Shown: piece by piece, positions 10,941 to 22,274 of the stretch
How the letters are laid out: each line of letters begins with the position of its first letter
Numbering within the stretch: position 1 is the first letter of the stretch
DNA from: Anaeramoeba flamelloides
Lineage: Eukaryota; Metamonada; Anaeramoebidae
Direction: 5' to 3'
DNA length: 64,000 nt
Assembly: GCA_027625915.1 (NCBI GenBank)
Contig: JANTQA010000057.1
Coordinates: 2,418,001-2,482,000, forward strand
Position numbers and translations under genes: made by a program
Notes under the pieces: model-generated
The model's database searches: none
Told to the model about the DNA's origin: nothing
What the model saw: the letters and a program-made list of their open reading frames with translations, nothing else

Positions 10941-13900
10941 TGAATTTGTAATGTTGAAAAAATGATTGGATTGTTTTAAAAAAAGAGTTTTTGACACTTT
11001 TTCCAGTTTAAGATTGGAACTTATTTGTCAAAAAGGTTCGAATTTAGAGAAAGTGAAATTTTTTCTAGTCAGTTTTATCAATTCTACAAATTTTCAAATT
11101 TTAAAACTCAATAACTGAGAGAAAAAACTCTATTTCTTTTTTACTTGTAATATTATTGCTTTTATCAGTACATAATACACCACTGAAACCTAGAGTTTAA
11201 TTATAAATCAAATGGTGAGAAACAAAACTTTTATTATCTCTCAGATTCAAGGCAGCCCAAGACCAAGTGAAAAAATTGTTATCTTCAAGCACCTTTGTTG
11301 GTATAAAAACTATACCTCCAGAGTTTTGCTTTTATTTTTATTTTCACTTTTTTGGAATAACTTTCCCAATTATTTTTAAAAATAATAGGAAAAAAATAAA
11401 AACCAATAAAGAAAAAAATTTCATTGAAAGATCTCAATGACAAAACAAAAGTTACTTGAAATGTAATAATGAACACTTGAAATTCCAAGTAAATTAGATC
11501 TTGACCCAGACAATAAAATTTTGTATTTTTCCACACTTTTTTTCTTTTATTTTTTTAATTTATTTTTGATAACTAAATGTTTTGGCTTTTTCTTTTATTA
11601 CAAGGTCTATGCTTGATAAAGGCACTCTGTTCATTCAATTCAGTTTCTATAAAAAAATTTGGTTTTTGCTTTAATTTTTCATTTATAAAATATCTTTCTT
11701 TTCTTTTCTTTTAAAAAAAAATTCAACTTGCATTTTATCGTGTTTGAAAAATTCTTCCATAAGTAAACCTACAATGATGAATTTTTTCCCATTTTTAACC
11801 CCCCTTTTTAATTCTCTGAATTTTTGAACCATTTACTTTGAACATATATTAGTGTTTATTCATACTTGAAAAAAGACTTTTTAAATAAATTATTTTCAAA
11901 TCCTGATTTTTTCCTTTAATACTCAAAATACTCCTATAAATTGTAAAATTTTTTTTAGAAATTTGTATAATTTCCACAAAAAATATCGAACTTTTTTATA
12001 TTCACCGCCATGGAAAAACTTTCTGTGAAAAATTTTGAGGTTTCTAATTTTAAAAATACAATATATTTTTTTCATTTTTTGATGAAAAATTAATTCTCCA
12101 AAATTTAAAAATTTGATTTTGTTTCAATTTAAAGACGACGACTTTTGAATGTGAAAATTTTATAGTATGGTATATTCTTAAGAAGGTTTGATTGCTGACA
12201 AATCTCACAAATATTTAATCAGTGAGATCTAAGATGAAAAAAATGAATTATTTTTTTCAGAATTTTGGTAGTATTGTATCAAAAAATGAAAAAGAAGATT
12301 CGAAAAATCAATATCTAGAGAAATTCTTTTTCAAAGTGAAAGGTAAAAAATATTTGGTTTTGTTGAGGGTTACATGCAATTTATTTAGGACTCTATGAGT
12401 TTATTAAAAGTTTTTTTTTTTTTTTTTTCTTTGGATTCTTTAGTATCCTGATTAATCGAGATAATGAAGTTTATAAATATATTTTTTCCAAAATACTTCA
12501 GAACATAAATTTCCATTCCAACCCTAAACCTGAAATTTTGAAAAGCCCATCAATTTCATAATGGTTTATCAAAAGAAAATATTAGTAAAAATTCATAAAA
12601 TTATTGAATTTTTAAAAATAAATATGTGTATTTTCAAGTAACCATTAATAATTAGAATAAGGATATATATTTAAATATTCTATTTTTTCAAGTTAAGTCA
12701 ATTGGTAAATGTAGATATTTTAAAAAAAGAATACAAATTATCAGAGTTCATTTTTTTTTGAAATTTCAAATATTAGGGTATTTGGTAATATCTTGTTTCA
12801 GTCACAATACAGTTTCAAAAATCGTAATAAACTTTAGAAAATCAGGATATTGTATAAAATTGTTAGAAGGGTAGAATTTAAAATATAATATATAATCACA
12901 ATAATTTTCTAAAAATCACCTAGAAAATCCTGATAATTGATTAAAAATTACAATAAACATAATTTATAGTAATAATAAAAAATAAACTTGATTTTATAGT
13001 TTTTGGTTTTTAGGCTAATTCAATAACCTTTCAAAAACAAAAAAAAAAACTGATCCATAGAAAAAAAGATGATTGAATAATAAAAGAATTAAAAATTATT
13101 TATTAAGAGAAAGGAATAATTAAAGAAAATTTTATCAAATAAAAAAATGAAGAAGATAAAAAATCAAAATATAGATATAAAAAATAACAATAACATTTAC
13201 ATGGCAAAGTTAAATATGTATATACTGTTATTATGTTTTTCGAAAAAATTTTGAAATTTTCTTCTCCTAACTCAAATTCAAAAAAATGCTAGTAACTGGA
13301 TGAAACATCACGTAAATTCATAGAAGGAACAAAATCACAATAGAAATATTGTCAATAATAAATAATAAATGCATAATCTCTTTTTAATAATTGTGATTCC
13401 GCTGTTTAGTTTTTTTTTTTTTTTTTGATTTGAAAAAAAGGAAAAAAATCGAAGATTTTAAAAGATTATTTTAAATTAAAGGAAAAAAAAAACATAAACA
13501 CTACTTCTTTGGATATAACACTAGGTATGCAAATTTATATATATATATAACTATCAGAAGTATTTTTGTTTTTCAATTTTTTATTGTTTTTGCTTTATTA
13601 AGATAAGTTCTCTAAGGAGAAGAAATTTGATTTAAAAACAATATATACAAGAAAAATAAATATCATAATTTTGTTTAATTGTATTAAATAGTTTCTATGT
13701 ATTATTCTAAGAATAAAAATTTTGATATAGTTTATGTTCTCAAATTTATGATATTTTTTTTTCATATGATACTGATAGGTTTATATTTTTTGCAATACGG
13801 AATTAAATTGTTTATGTTTTCATAATATTGATTACGATAATCATATTTTTTACATTTTTCCTTTTATTTTTTTTTGAATATCTTCTATTCAATTTTCAAT

Positions 13901-15014
13901 TTTAGGACATCCAAATATCTATCTGATCCATTTGTAAAAGTTTTCATTTTTTGAAATGTGAGACTTGATTTAAATTTTAGTGAATGTTTTCATTTAAAGT
14001 TTAAATTTTCAACTTTTTAATAATTTTATAGTATTCTTGTGAGTTTTTTCAAGTGTGGTAGAGTGTCATAGAGAGCCATCAAGTGTCTAGGTTTTTTTTA
14101 ATTTAATAAATAAAAAGAAAATTTTTGAAATTTTCTCTTCACGATTTCTTATAATAAAAAAACCTAATCATTTTTTTCTTAAGACTATCTGCTTGGTTCT
14201 AAAAGTATATTGATTTTCAGAATAAAAAGTGAACTCTGGAAAACCTAATCACAATTTATTAAATTTGTGAAATAAAAAGAAAGTTTCTTAAATTTTCTTT
14301 CTATTTCTTTACCTAAAAAAAGTCAATGACTGTTTTCGAGAAATTGAAAGAATTAAATATAATCAGGACTTTTATTTAATAATTTTAATATCTGGGTAAC
14401 CTAATAACATTACTTAATTTGATTGTTTTTTAAATCTTTTAGATTAGTATATATTTTGATCATGATTTTTAAATCATCAAAATACTCTATTTCCTATATA
14501 TTTATTTATTTATTGAAATTATAATCAAATTTAAATAAGCTTGATTAGTTTTTTAACTCTTTTTTATATCTTTTTTAAGAAAATATCTGTTTTTATAAGT
14601 TTACAATATTTTTAATAGGTAATGAAATGATTCAAAAATAAATAATTAAAAAAAAAGGAAAATTTTTTACTCAAAAACCAGAAAACCATTTTGAGACTTA
14701 TTTTTTCCGACCTAAATACAACTTCATAAAGAATCTCAAAAAAAACCATAATAATAACAAAACAATCTTAAACATTGTTTATAATAATCCAGAAAAAAAA
14801 TAAAGAAATAACAAAATCAATTTTTTAAAGAAAAAATACAAAAGAGTTTGTCAAATATGAATAGTCCAAAAAGTGTTTATTTTATAATTCTAATTCTCTG
14901 TATTTCAGTCAACCTCAAAACTGTTATAATATAATCTAGAAGGTTTTTAAACAGAATAAAAAAACACAGGATTATCATTTTCTTGTGTTTTACTTTTGCC
15001 AAAAGAATAAGAAA
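10941..15014. other. AT-rich intergenic interval between ADPRH and CEP44
   Basis: No supportable gene. A GC-richer patch at 11230-11300 reads as a short open stretch on the plus strand (GSPRPSEKIVIFK) but is too short to call. The interval also contains long T runs and the decayed hairpin cluster at 14055-14330. Confidence 0.5.
14055..14330. repeat. Modular hairpin array, cluster 2 (decayed)
   Basis: Opens with AGAGTGTCATAGAG, then GTGTCTAGGTTTTTTTTAAT. At least two imperfect stems of the GAAATAAA..TTTATTTC type close with AAAACCTAATC. It is more diverged than the clusters at 3985 and 46985. Confidence 0.5.
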
Positions 15015-16067
15015 ATGTCGCAAGCAAAGAACAAGCTTTCAAAATCAAAAACCAATTCAATATACATCGACGTACTTCAAAGAGAACTCCAAAATGTCAA
15101 ATTCCCACTTGAGTATTCCTCAACACAGCTGCTGACCGGGGATCCCAAAATTTTTTTTCAAATCTTCAAGCATCTCATTTTTTCTGTATCCGATCTTTTG
15201 ACAAATTTTTTTCAAAAAAGTGGAACATTTAATACAGACTCGCCGATTGAATTAATTCGAGAATTGTTTTTAGTTTCCAAAAACGAATTTAATTTGAATC
15301 CGCCTTTTACACTTGATGAATTTTTAAAGAACAAAGAATTTGTGATTCAAAAAATTGAATTTGCTTCTCGTTTGGTGTGGTATTCGAGAAGGGTTCACAA
15401 CAATATTGTCGTTAAAAAAAGAAATTCACCATCGAAATCTTCAACAAGTTTGCAAATGTTCAAAGATCAAAAGGTGTTTGTTTCTCAGAATGCTTTACAA
15501 AACTTTCTAAACAAGAAACAAAAAGAAAAAGAAAAGGAAAAGGAAAAAGAAAAAGAGATTTACAACAAATTTGATTCAAATAAAAACAAAAAGAAAATTC
15601 AATTGAAATTGTCTGGAGAAGAAGAAAATTTAAAGGAAAAAGGTTTTTCAAAGCTCGAGAAGAGTTCTCTGCAATTGAATTCGCCAAAGGTTTCTGAAAA
15701 GGTCTTTCAGTCTTCATTTGAAAGATTAGAAAAATGGTTAGCTGTGCAATTTAATTTACTCAATCTCAAAATAGATCATAACCTTGAAAAAATCCATAAT
15801 TCAATAAATCGTCTTGAAAAAAGAATAATTAAAATTGAAAGGCAGGTTCTCTTGATCAAAACCTTACAAGAAAAATCTGAATTTAAAAATGAAATATCCC
15901 AAAACCCTCTTGAAAGCCACAAAGTTAATGGTATTTTGAAAAACTCACAATTTAAACGCACTTCTCGTTCCTTATATTCAAAGCAGCCCATTCACAATTC
16001 ATCAAAAAAGAAAAAATCACAAAACAATTATTCAAATGTCTCTTTAGATTTATCAGATCAATTTTAA
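15015..16067 (+). CDS. CEP44: CEP44 family centriole/centrosomal protein
   Basis: 350 aa, single exon. The N-terminal ~125 residues match the CEP44 domain: ELQNVKFPLEYSSTQLLTGDP, then an FKHLIFSVSDLLTNFF helix, then PIELIRELFLVSKNEFNLNP, then LDEFLKNKEFVIQKIEFAS, as in animal CEP44 (NLEQVLRLLNYP..KGDPAASLPI..FIDAVYKLLRDQFNYKP). In animals it sits in the centriole lumen and helps centriole-to-centrosome conversion. A Lys/Glu run (about 171-182) separates the domain from a predicted coiled coil at about 235-290, followed by a basic, serine-rich tail. The start is the first ATG (AGAAAATGTCG); the frame is open upstream but has no earlier ATG. Presence implies a centriole- or basal-body-related structure in the organism. 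Confidence 0.88.
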   Translation: MSQAKNKLSKSKTNSIYIDVLQRELQNVKFPLEYSSTQLLTGDPKIFFQIFKHLIFSVSDLLTNFFQKSGTFNTDSPIELIRELFLVSKNEFNLNPPFTLDEFLKNKEFVIQKIEFASRLVWYSRRVHNNIVVKKRNSPSKSSTSLQMFKDQKVFVSQNALQNFLNKKQKEKEKEKEKEKEIYNKFDSNKNKKKIQLKLSGEEENLKEKGFSKLEKSSLQLNSPKVSEKVFQSSFERLEKWLAVQFNLLNLKIDHNLEKIHNSINRLEKRIIKIERQVLLIKTLQEKSEFKNEISQNPLESHKVNGILKNSQFKRTSRSLYSKQPIHNSSKKKKSQNNYSNVSLDLSDQF

Positions 16068-16826
16068 GAATTGGATCTATAAATTTCCATTAAGAGAACT
16101 TTTTATTAAATTACCTTATGCAATTCTTTTTTTTTTCTTTGTTGTTTGTTTTTTGTTGAGTTTAAATGTATTTTTATGTTGAACAAGAATCTTAAATGTT
16201 TGAATTTTTTTTAAGTTCTAATTTTGAGTTTTAAAGTTCTATATAAGCTATTTCCAAAAAAGCTTGGGTAATTTTCTTTTAAAAGCTCTTTATTGAACTG
16301 GATTCTAATAGTAGTTTCAAAACATCCAAAAGTGGCATTTCTAATGAAGAGATTCTTTATAATAATTCAATTTATACCTGAGCATGACAATTCACTACTT
16401 TAATTAAAGATGGTAAAGTTATTCTGCATTTGGTTTTAATGATATTTTTTAAGTGTAGAAATTGATATTTTTTTTTATTCTTTTTATAGATAAAATTTTT
16501 TTCTTAAAGGGGTTGAATCTTGATAAATTTTAAATAGAAGCTAAAACGTAGTACTACTTTTTATCGTTTAAAAAATCCGTTTGTACCCTTTCCATATTTC
16601 GACTTTTTATTGAAATTTGATTTGCCTTGTTTTGTAATAAAAAACTGTTTTTTTTATTTTTTGGAAATTTATTGAAATTCAAGTAATAAGTAATTATTAA
16701 TTTATTTTTAGAATATACTTTATTTTTTATTGCCATTTTACAAATAGAAATACTTTTAAAAAAATTTTTATTTGAGATTATAAAAAAAAAATACCTTTTT
16801 TTTTTTTGAATTCTTTTATTACTTAA

Positions 16827-17520
16827 GTAGTTATCTTCAAACTATATTGGTCTATAATAAATGTGTTGTAATTGAGGGTAAATAATATGATTGTACCTTG
16901 GTCAAAATGGCTCTAAAAAATCTAAATTATAATATATTATTTAATTATAAATTATTATATTTTTACACTAAGGATCGGTATAAAAAATTTTTCTTTTGGA
17001 AATTTTTTTTTTATTTCATTTATAAAATCTAAAAAAAATAGAGACACAAAATAATTGTATTACAGGATTTAAATATTCATATTCTGAACTTTCAAATTTA
17101 AAATTTTATTTGATTCTTTTTTAATTTTAAAGATTTACTTAATAATAATTGGGGAAAATACGGGAAAATTAATTAATCATATCTTACTTTTTATAAAGTT
17201 CGTTGTATTTCCAATTATATTTCCAATGTGTGTGAAAAAAAAAATAATCAAATAGAATATCTGAGTCGGTTATTTATTTTTTTAGTAACTAGTCTAACAT
17301 TCAAGATATATCTATGAAAGGTCTTTTTCAACTTAAAAGTCTGAATATTATCTTCATAATTTATATTTTAGATTTGTATGAAAGTGTAGATTTTTTTGAG
17401 AAATTCTTAAAAGTTTTAACTAATAAAAATATCTATATCAGTATTCCACCATTTACTCTTGTTAAGTTTTCCTTTTTTTTTAATCTAAAAAACAATATTT
17501 TTTTTTAGGATTTTTTTAAT
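16827..17520. mobile_element. MITE-like element, TTAAGGGATTAG family, copy B (decayed)
   Basis: Follows a TTAA at 16823. Shares with copy A the ordered blocks GTCTATAATA, GTGTTGTAATTG, TGGTCAAAATGGCTCTAAAAAATCT and AGTAACTAGTCTA. The right end is not clearly defined; similarity fades near 17520. Confidence 0.55.
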
Positions 17521-19429
17521 TATGAGCTGAGTATCAGAAAAAAAATAAATTGTGTATATGTAATTTGATGGGGCAAATATGGTAAAAATGGAAGTGATAC
17601 TGTTAATTTATCTCCTTTTTATAGACGGCTGGCCATTGCTGGGGTTAACTTTTGAAGTTTTTTTCAATAATTTCTTGAAATGAGAATCAACTTATATCAT
17701 GTATGACAAAATGTAACCTAGTAGTGGGGATTATACAGTGATTAGGGAATTTTCGAACTAATTGGTAGAAAAGTTAGTATCAAACAGCTGATTCGATAGC
17801 AAGAGTGTAAAATAGAATTTTTAAAATAATTTTTTACATTTAAAGTTTTTAATTTATTTGTTAATCTCATTTATTTCATACTTAAATTTGATTATATTGT
17901 AATTGTTTATTTTTTTTCTTTTTATTTTCGTAAGAAATACTATCGGTTGGGTTATAATATTGTTTATATTATAGTTAGTTTTAAAAAAATCCAAATAAAA
18001 ATTACTTTTTGAAGGCTTATTTTGTGTAATTTTTTTGGATGTTATTTCCTAATTAACAATAAAAATAAAAAAAACAATAAAATGATCTTTTTTAATTAAT
18101 TGTTCATTTTTTTTTTATTGGTTTTACTAATCAGATTTTTAGAGATAATTGAGTCTTCCGTCACTCATACAATTTAAATTCAATTGTAAAAATACTTAGA
18201 TAATAAACTTATGAATCATATGAACTAATCCCTTTCAAATATTTTTTGTTTGTTTTTAAGTTATTCTTCTATATTACTTTTTTTTTTTTTTTTTTCATTT
18301 TTATTTTTTTCTAGAAAGTCAATTGTCAAAAAAAAAGAGGTTTGAAACTCAGAATTAACTTTAAGAAAATTGAGACTATGTATTATCGTTTTACAATATT
18401 ATATATTTACTATTAAAAAAATTATTTGACATCAATTTCAATTTCCAAAAGAAATTTAGTAATTTTATACGAAACATTTCAATGAAGTCAGGTCCAAAAA
18501 ATTTTTTTAACATTTTATTTTTTAAGGAAATTTAGTCTTTGTTCAGGTATTAATTTTATGAATATCATCTCTAATGGGATGTTAATTATTTCTATTATTA
18601 CTAAACAACTGTAGTTTGATTGGTTATTAAAAAAAAATTGAATTTTTCTTTTTTTGTTTGTTAGTTTTGATTAAAAGGGGGTTTAAATAATCAATTTTCT
18701 TTATAGGGAAGGTAGTTCTCTAAAAAATAATCAGTATATTCATATATTTCTAAATTGAGATATTTTTTATATAAAGTATAATATTTTGTTTGAATTTACT
18801 TTTTATCATAAACCTTAAGAAGATCGATTTAGGTTATTTGTGAATTTTCATTGTTTTAATATTGATGTGGAACCTTTCCATTTTAATTTTTTTTATATTT
18901 GAGAAATAAAAAAATTAATAAACAAATTTTCTTTTTATTTTGAGAAATAAAAAAAAAATTCATTATATTGCGCAGGGTTAAGAAGAATGGAAATTTTAGG
19001 TGCTCAAAGAAGTAAATATGTATTGATATTATTATTATAAATCATTATTATTCTTTTTTTAGTATTCTTGTCCTTGGATCCAGAACTATTTAGTATAAAC
19101 ATTTGTATAAATTGTTTAAGATTTGCATTTGGTAGTTTTAAATTCTATAATTCCCAATTACTATTATCATTATCTTTTTTTGAAAATTTTGAATTTTTAG
19201 ATATATTTTCAAAACCAAAAATTTTTAATTTCTTTTTGAGTTTAAATCTTCTTTGGGGGATTGCAATTCTGACTTTACCTATTTTGCTTCAATTTTATTA
19301 TTTATGCTTCAAGTATCTGGATTGATTTTTAAAATTTTTCTGAGTTTTTGATTTATCAAAAAATTAATTGAGTGGAAATATTTTTAAGATACATCGAATA
19401 AAACCAATCCATAAAATAACTTGCTAATA

Positions 19430-19625
19430 CAGTCAGTTCCACTTTTAAGGCACAAAATGCAACGAAATTTAAGGTACAATAAAAATCTCAAATTAAGGTA
19501 CAAAATTCAGATTCTAGTAAAATAAATTGTAAAAAAACGCAATTATAAATTTTGTGTATTAATATGGGATTTTTTTGTAACTTAAATTCCGTTGAAAGTT
19601 TGTGTCTTAAAAGTGGAATTGACTG
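19430..19625. mobile_element. Mariner-type MITE, 196 bp
   Basis: Starts CAGTCAGTTCCACTTTTAAG just after a TA and ends with the inverted form (CAGTCAATTCCACTTTTAAG on the other strand). Terminal inverted repeats extend imperfectly to about 55 bp, leaving a short middle. CAGT termini and a TA flank are typical of Tc1/mariner non-autonomous elements. Confidence 0.75.
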
Positions 19626-20482
19626 TTTGTATTGAGTTAAACATTTGTAATTTTCCTTTATTAACTAATTTTTGTAGATAAACAATCATTTTAATTTTTT
19701 TAAAATTATCTTTTACTTTTTTAGAAGGTTTTTTTTTGAAAATAGTGTTACTTTTCTAACCAAATTTCTAAATAAACCCCATTTCAAAAATTATGGCTTA
19801 GCTGAAATAATATACATAAGAAAAAATAAAATATTTAGTATTCAAGAACAACAAATAATTAAATTTGATTAATAATTAACTTTTCAATAATTCCAAAAAA
19901 ATAATAAAAATCTGATATTTTAAAAAATTAAATCAAAAACCTATTAAAAAGTAAGTAATAATTTTTGAAATGAAACTTTACAGATTTTTTATTTCGGAGC
20001 TTTCAAAGAAAAAAAGTTAAACAACAAGATTTTTTATTAATAATTAAATGAATTTTAAAAAAAATTACATAGTCTCAATTTTCTTTATGATTATTTCATC
20101 TTTGAGAAGATCTTAGTTTTACACTTGATCTTTAGAAAAAAAAAAAAAAGTATCAAAAAAAAGACCTTTCAGAAAAAAAAAATGGATCAAAAAAAAAAAG
20201 AAAACAAAAAGAAAAAAACAAATATTCAATGAAAAGAAATAGAAAATTTTTTTGAAAAGATTATTGTATAAAACAATTCTGATCAAAAAATTTGAAAATA
20301 TTTTTTTGATAAGAATACTGGAATAAACACCCAAAAAAACTTCCAATAATGTTATAAACTGAGTCAAAACTTTTAAAAAATAGCTATTTTATTTCTGATA
20401 ACTTTTTTGATTTTAAATTTTTATCAGTATCTAGGTTCATTCCCAATTCTTGAATAATTTTAAAATTATCATTAACTTTTAG

Positions 20483-20683
20483 TCATTTATTGGAAGCTGG
20501 GTCTTCAATTGTTAAAATCAGATCATCTACAGATATATAAACATAGCGACCTAAATCTTTTATTTTTTCAATTAAGAAATGGCTTATAAATTCAAATATC
20601 AAATGGTGGAAGGGTAATTTCTTGATAAACTCATATCCCTTCTTTTTTATAATATTTTTGTCGCCAAATTTTGATTTTTTCAT
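20483..20683 (-). CDS. Possible histone-fold protein (TAF13-like), short or truncated
   Basis: 66 aa from an ATG at 20683. The central part, LIFEFISHFLIEKIKDLG followed by RYVYISVDDLILTIEDP, resembles helix 2, loop and helix 3 of the TAF13 histone fold (IEFITEMTHKAMSIG..RVQVEDIVFLIRKDP). The usual YGFGD N-terminal segment is not visible. The frame ends at a TGA, then stays open for 32 more codons to a TAG at 20384, coding LKVNDNFKIIQELGMN. It may be a short gene, a decayed copy, or an exon of a longer gene; assignment to TAF13 is tentative. It lies 190 bp from the element at 20870. Confidence 0.4.
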   Translation of the reverse strand: MKKSKFGDKNIIKKKGYEFIKKLPFHHLIFEFISHFLIEKIKDLGRYVYISVDDLILTIEDPASNK

Positions 20684-20869
20684 TATTATTTATTTAATTG
20701 AGTGCATAAAAATTTCATATTTTAACAATCATTTAAATTCATTCTAATTTGGATACCTATCAGCTAAAAATCAAAAAAAAAAAAAAAAAAAAACAAGACA
20801 TCACATCCATAACACAAGATAATCTTTTTTCATTCTCGGAAGAGAGTAAATCTTTATGAATATATAGTA

Positions 20870-21357
20870 TTGAAAAAAATACCTGGAATGAAAATAATAC
20901 CTTGACAAGATTTTTAATTGTGTCTATTAGTAAAATTGTAGTATTAATTTCTAATTTTTAAAATCAAAATCTTTTTAGAACTAATCAAATTTTTAATGAA
21001 CTCAGTAATTAAAACTACCCAAAGTTCATTAAAGTAGGGTGCCTATAGAATAGTCACTTAATTGTTTGATAACCAAAAGTAGATCGACTTATTTCGAAAA
21101 AAACAATAGAGTTTTAATAGAGGTTTTTTATAGAATTTGGACATTGGTATTTTTTGTTCTTGTTTTTGGTTTGATTGGATATTATTTGGAACAATTTAAT
21201 TTAATTAATCATCATTCTAATAAGTATTTAGTTATAATTTTACAGAGTTTGGTTTTTAAATAAAAGAGATTATTCAGCAATTACACAATATTTTTCAGAA
21301 TATTCACAATTAAAAATCTTGTCATGGTATTATTTTCATTCCATGCATTTTTTTCAA
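20870..21357. mobile_element. MITE-like element with 75-bp inverted termini, copy 1
   Basis: 488 bp flanked by TA. Left and right ends start TTGAAAAAAAT on their respective strands and match for about 75 bp (block GGAATGAAAATAATACC, then GACAAGATTTTTAATTGTG). Its inner 200 bp match, in opposite orientation, the element at 49814-50293. A 65-codon open frame inside (21066-21263) has no recognised motif. Confidence 0.75.
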
Positions 21358-21974
21358 TACTGTACAGCTGTATTCAAATTTTGAAAAAGTGATTTTATCT
21401 AAAAGTTCAAAAAGGAAGAGCTATATTAAACCCTAATATTTTCGTTATCAAATAACCTTGAGAAGACCTGCTTTTTTTTTGATGTTCAATTTGAGGAAGC
21501 AATATTTGAGAGCTGAAATAAAAATGTTCATTTATGAATTGGAAAATGATAGCATTGAAAGCAACAAATAAAAAAGTTGTGAAAGGAAATATCAATCACT
21601 AAAGGGTTCATGTAATTTTAAAAGATTTTTGAATTCGGAATTTAAAGATCACAAAACGATCATCAAGTTCCAATATTGAAATAACAAGATCGAGAAGAAT
21701 AAAAAAAAAAAAAAGAAATTTTTTTATTATTTACTTTTTCTTTTTTTTTTATTTTTTCTTTATTGGTTTGTTTTTAATAACGTTACGAAATTACTTTTTA
21801 AAATAGAAACCTTTTTTTTGTTCCGCTTAAGTGGACTAGTAGTGAAGAATTCATTTGATTTGAATTCAGGATCGTAAAATTTTAATAAGAATATCCATTA
21901 ACAAAAGGAAATCAAAAAAAAAAATTTCAACCCTTTTAAAAAAATAATTTCTTTAAAAGATTATGTCTGTTAAT

Positions 21975-22274
21975 TTAATCCTGTTGATCGTTTTCAGATG
22001 TTACAAATTCATGTAATATTTTGGAATTCTCAAATTTTCTTAACAATTTCTTTTTTTCTTCTAAAAGTTGAAGTTCTTGTTGGAGTAGTTTGTTTTGCTT
22101 TGATTTTGAAAGATCTGTACCTGGGAGTGTTTTTAATAGCCTTTGGCAACTTTCAATTTTGTCTTTAAATGCTTTAACTGATCGAACCACATCATTTTTC
22201 GACTTATTGTTGATGCTGTCAAGTAGCTCAAGAACAATTGGCAACAGTTCAAATTGGGAACTTAGTTCGGTCAT
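21975..22274 (-). CDS. MED9: Mediator complex subunit 9
   Basis: 99 aa, intronless, ATG at 22274. Small subunit of the Mediator middle module that bridges transcription factors and RNA polymerase II. The layout matches the family: an N-terminal helix LLPIVLELLDSINN; a coiled coil SVKAFKDKIESCQRLLKTLPG corresponding to LKSKFQEMRKLISTMPG in animals; then LSKSKQNKLLQQELQLLEEK and a closing KKKLLRKF helix matching the QLQSLREQVRTKNELLQKY pattern. Length is close to the conserved part of animal MED9. Its stop is TAA. No neighbour is functionally linked. Confidence 0.82.
   Translation of the reverse strand: MTELSSQFELLPIVLELLDSINNKSKNDVVRSVKAFKDKIESCQRLLKTLPGTDLSKSKQNKLLQQELQLLEEKKKLLRKFENSKILHEFVTSENDQQD

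Larger units (their letters stand above)
16068..20482. other. AT-rich gene-free interval
   Basis: Contains element copies at 16827 and 19430, listed separately. An open frame at 19068-19325 follows a good splice-acceptor-like TTTTTTTTAG but has no ATG and matches nothing I recognise. A GC-richer patch at 17620-17810 contains no long frame. Confidence 0.5.

Noticed and set aside
12011-12093. Short frame with a Kozak-like context (CCGCCATGG)
   Set aside because: Only 27 codons, AT-driven composition, no continuation by splicing that I could support.
19068-19325. 85-codon frame after a good acceptor sequence
   Set aside because: No ATG, hydrophobic AT-rich composition, no motif; likely chance.
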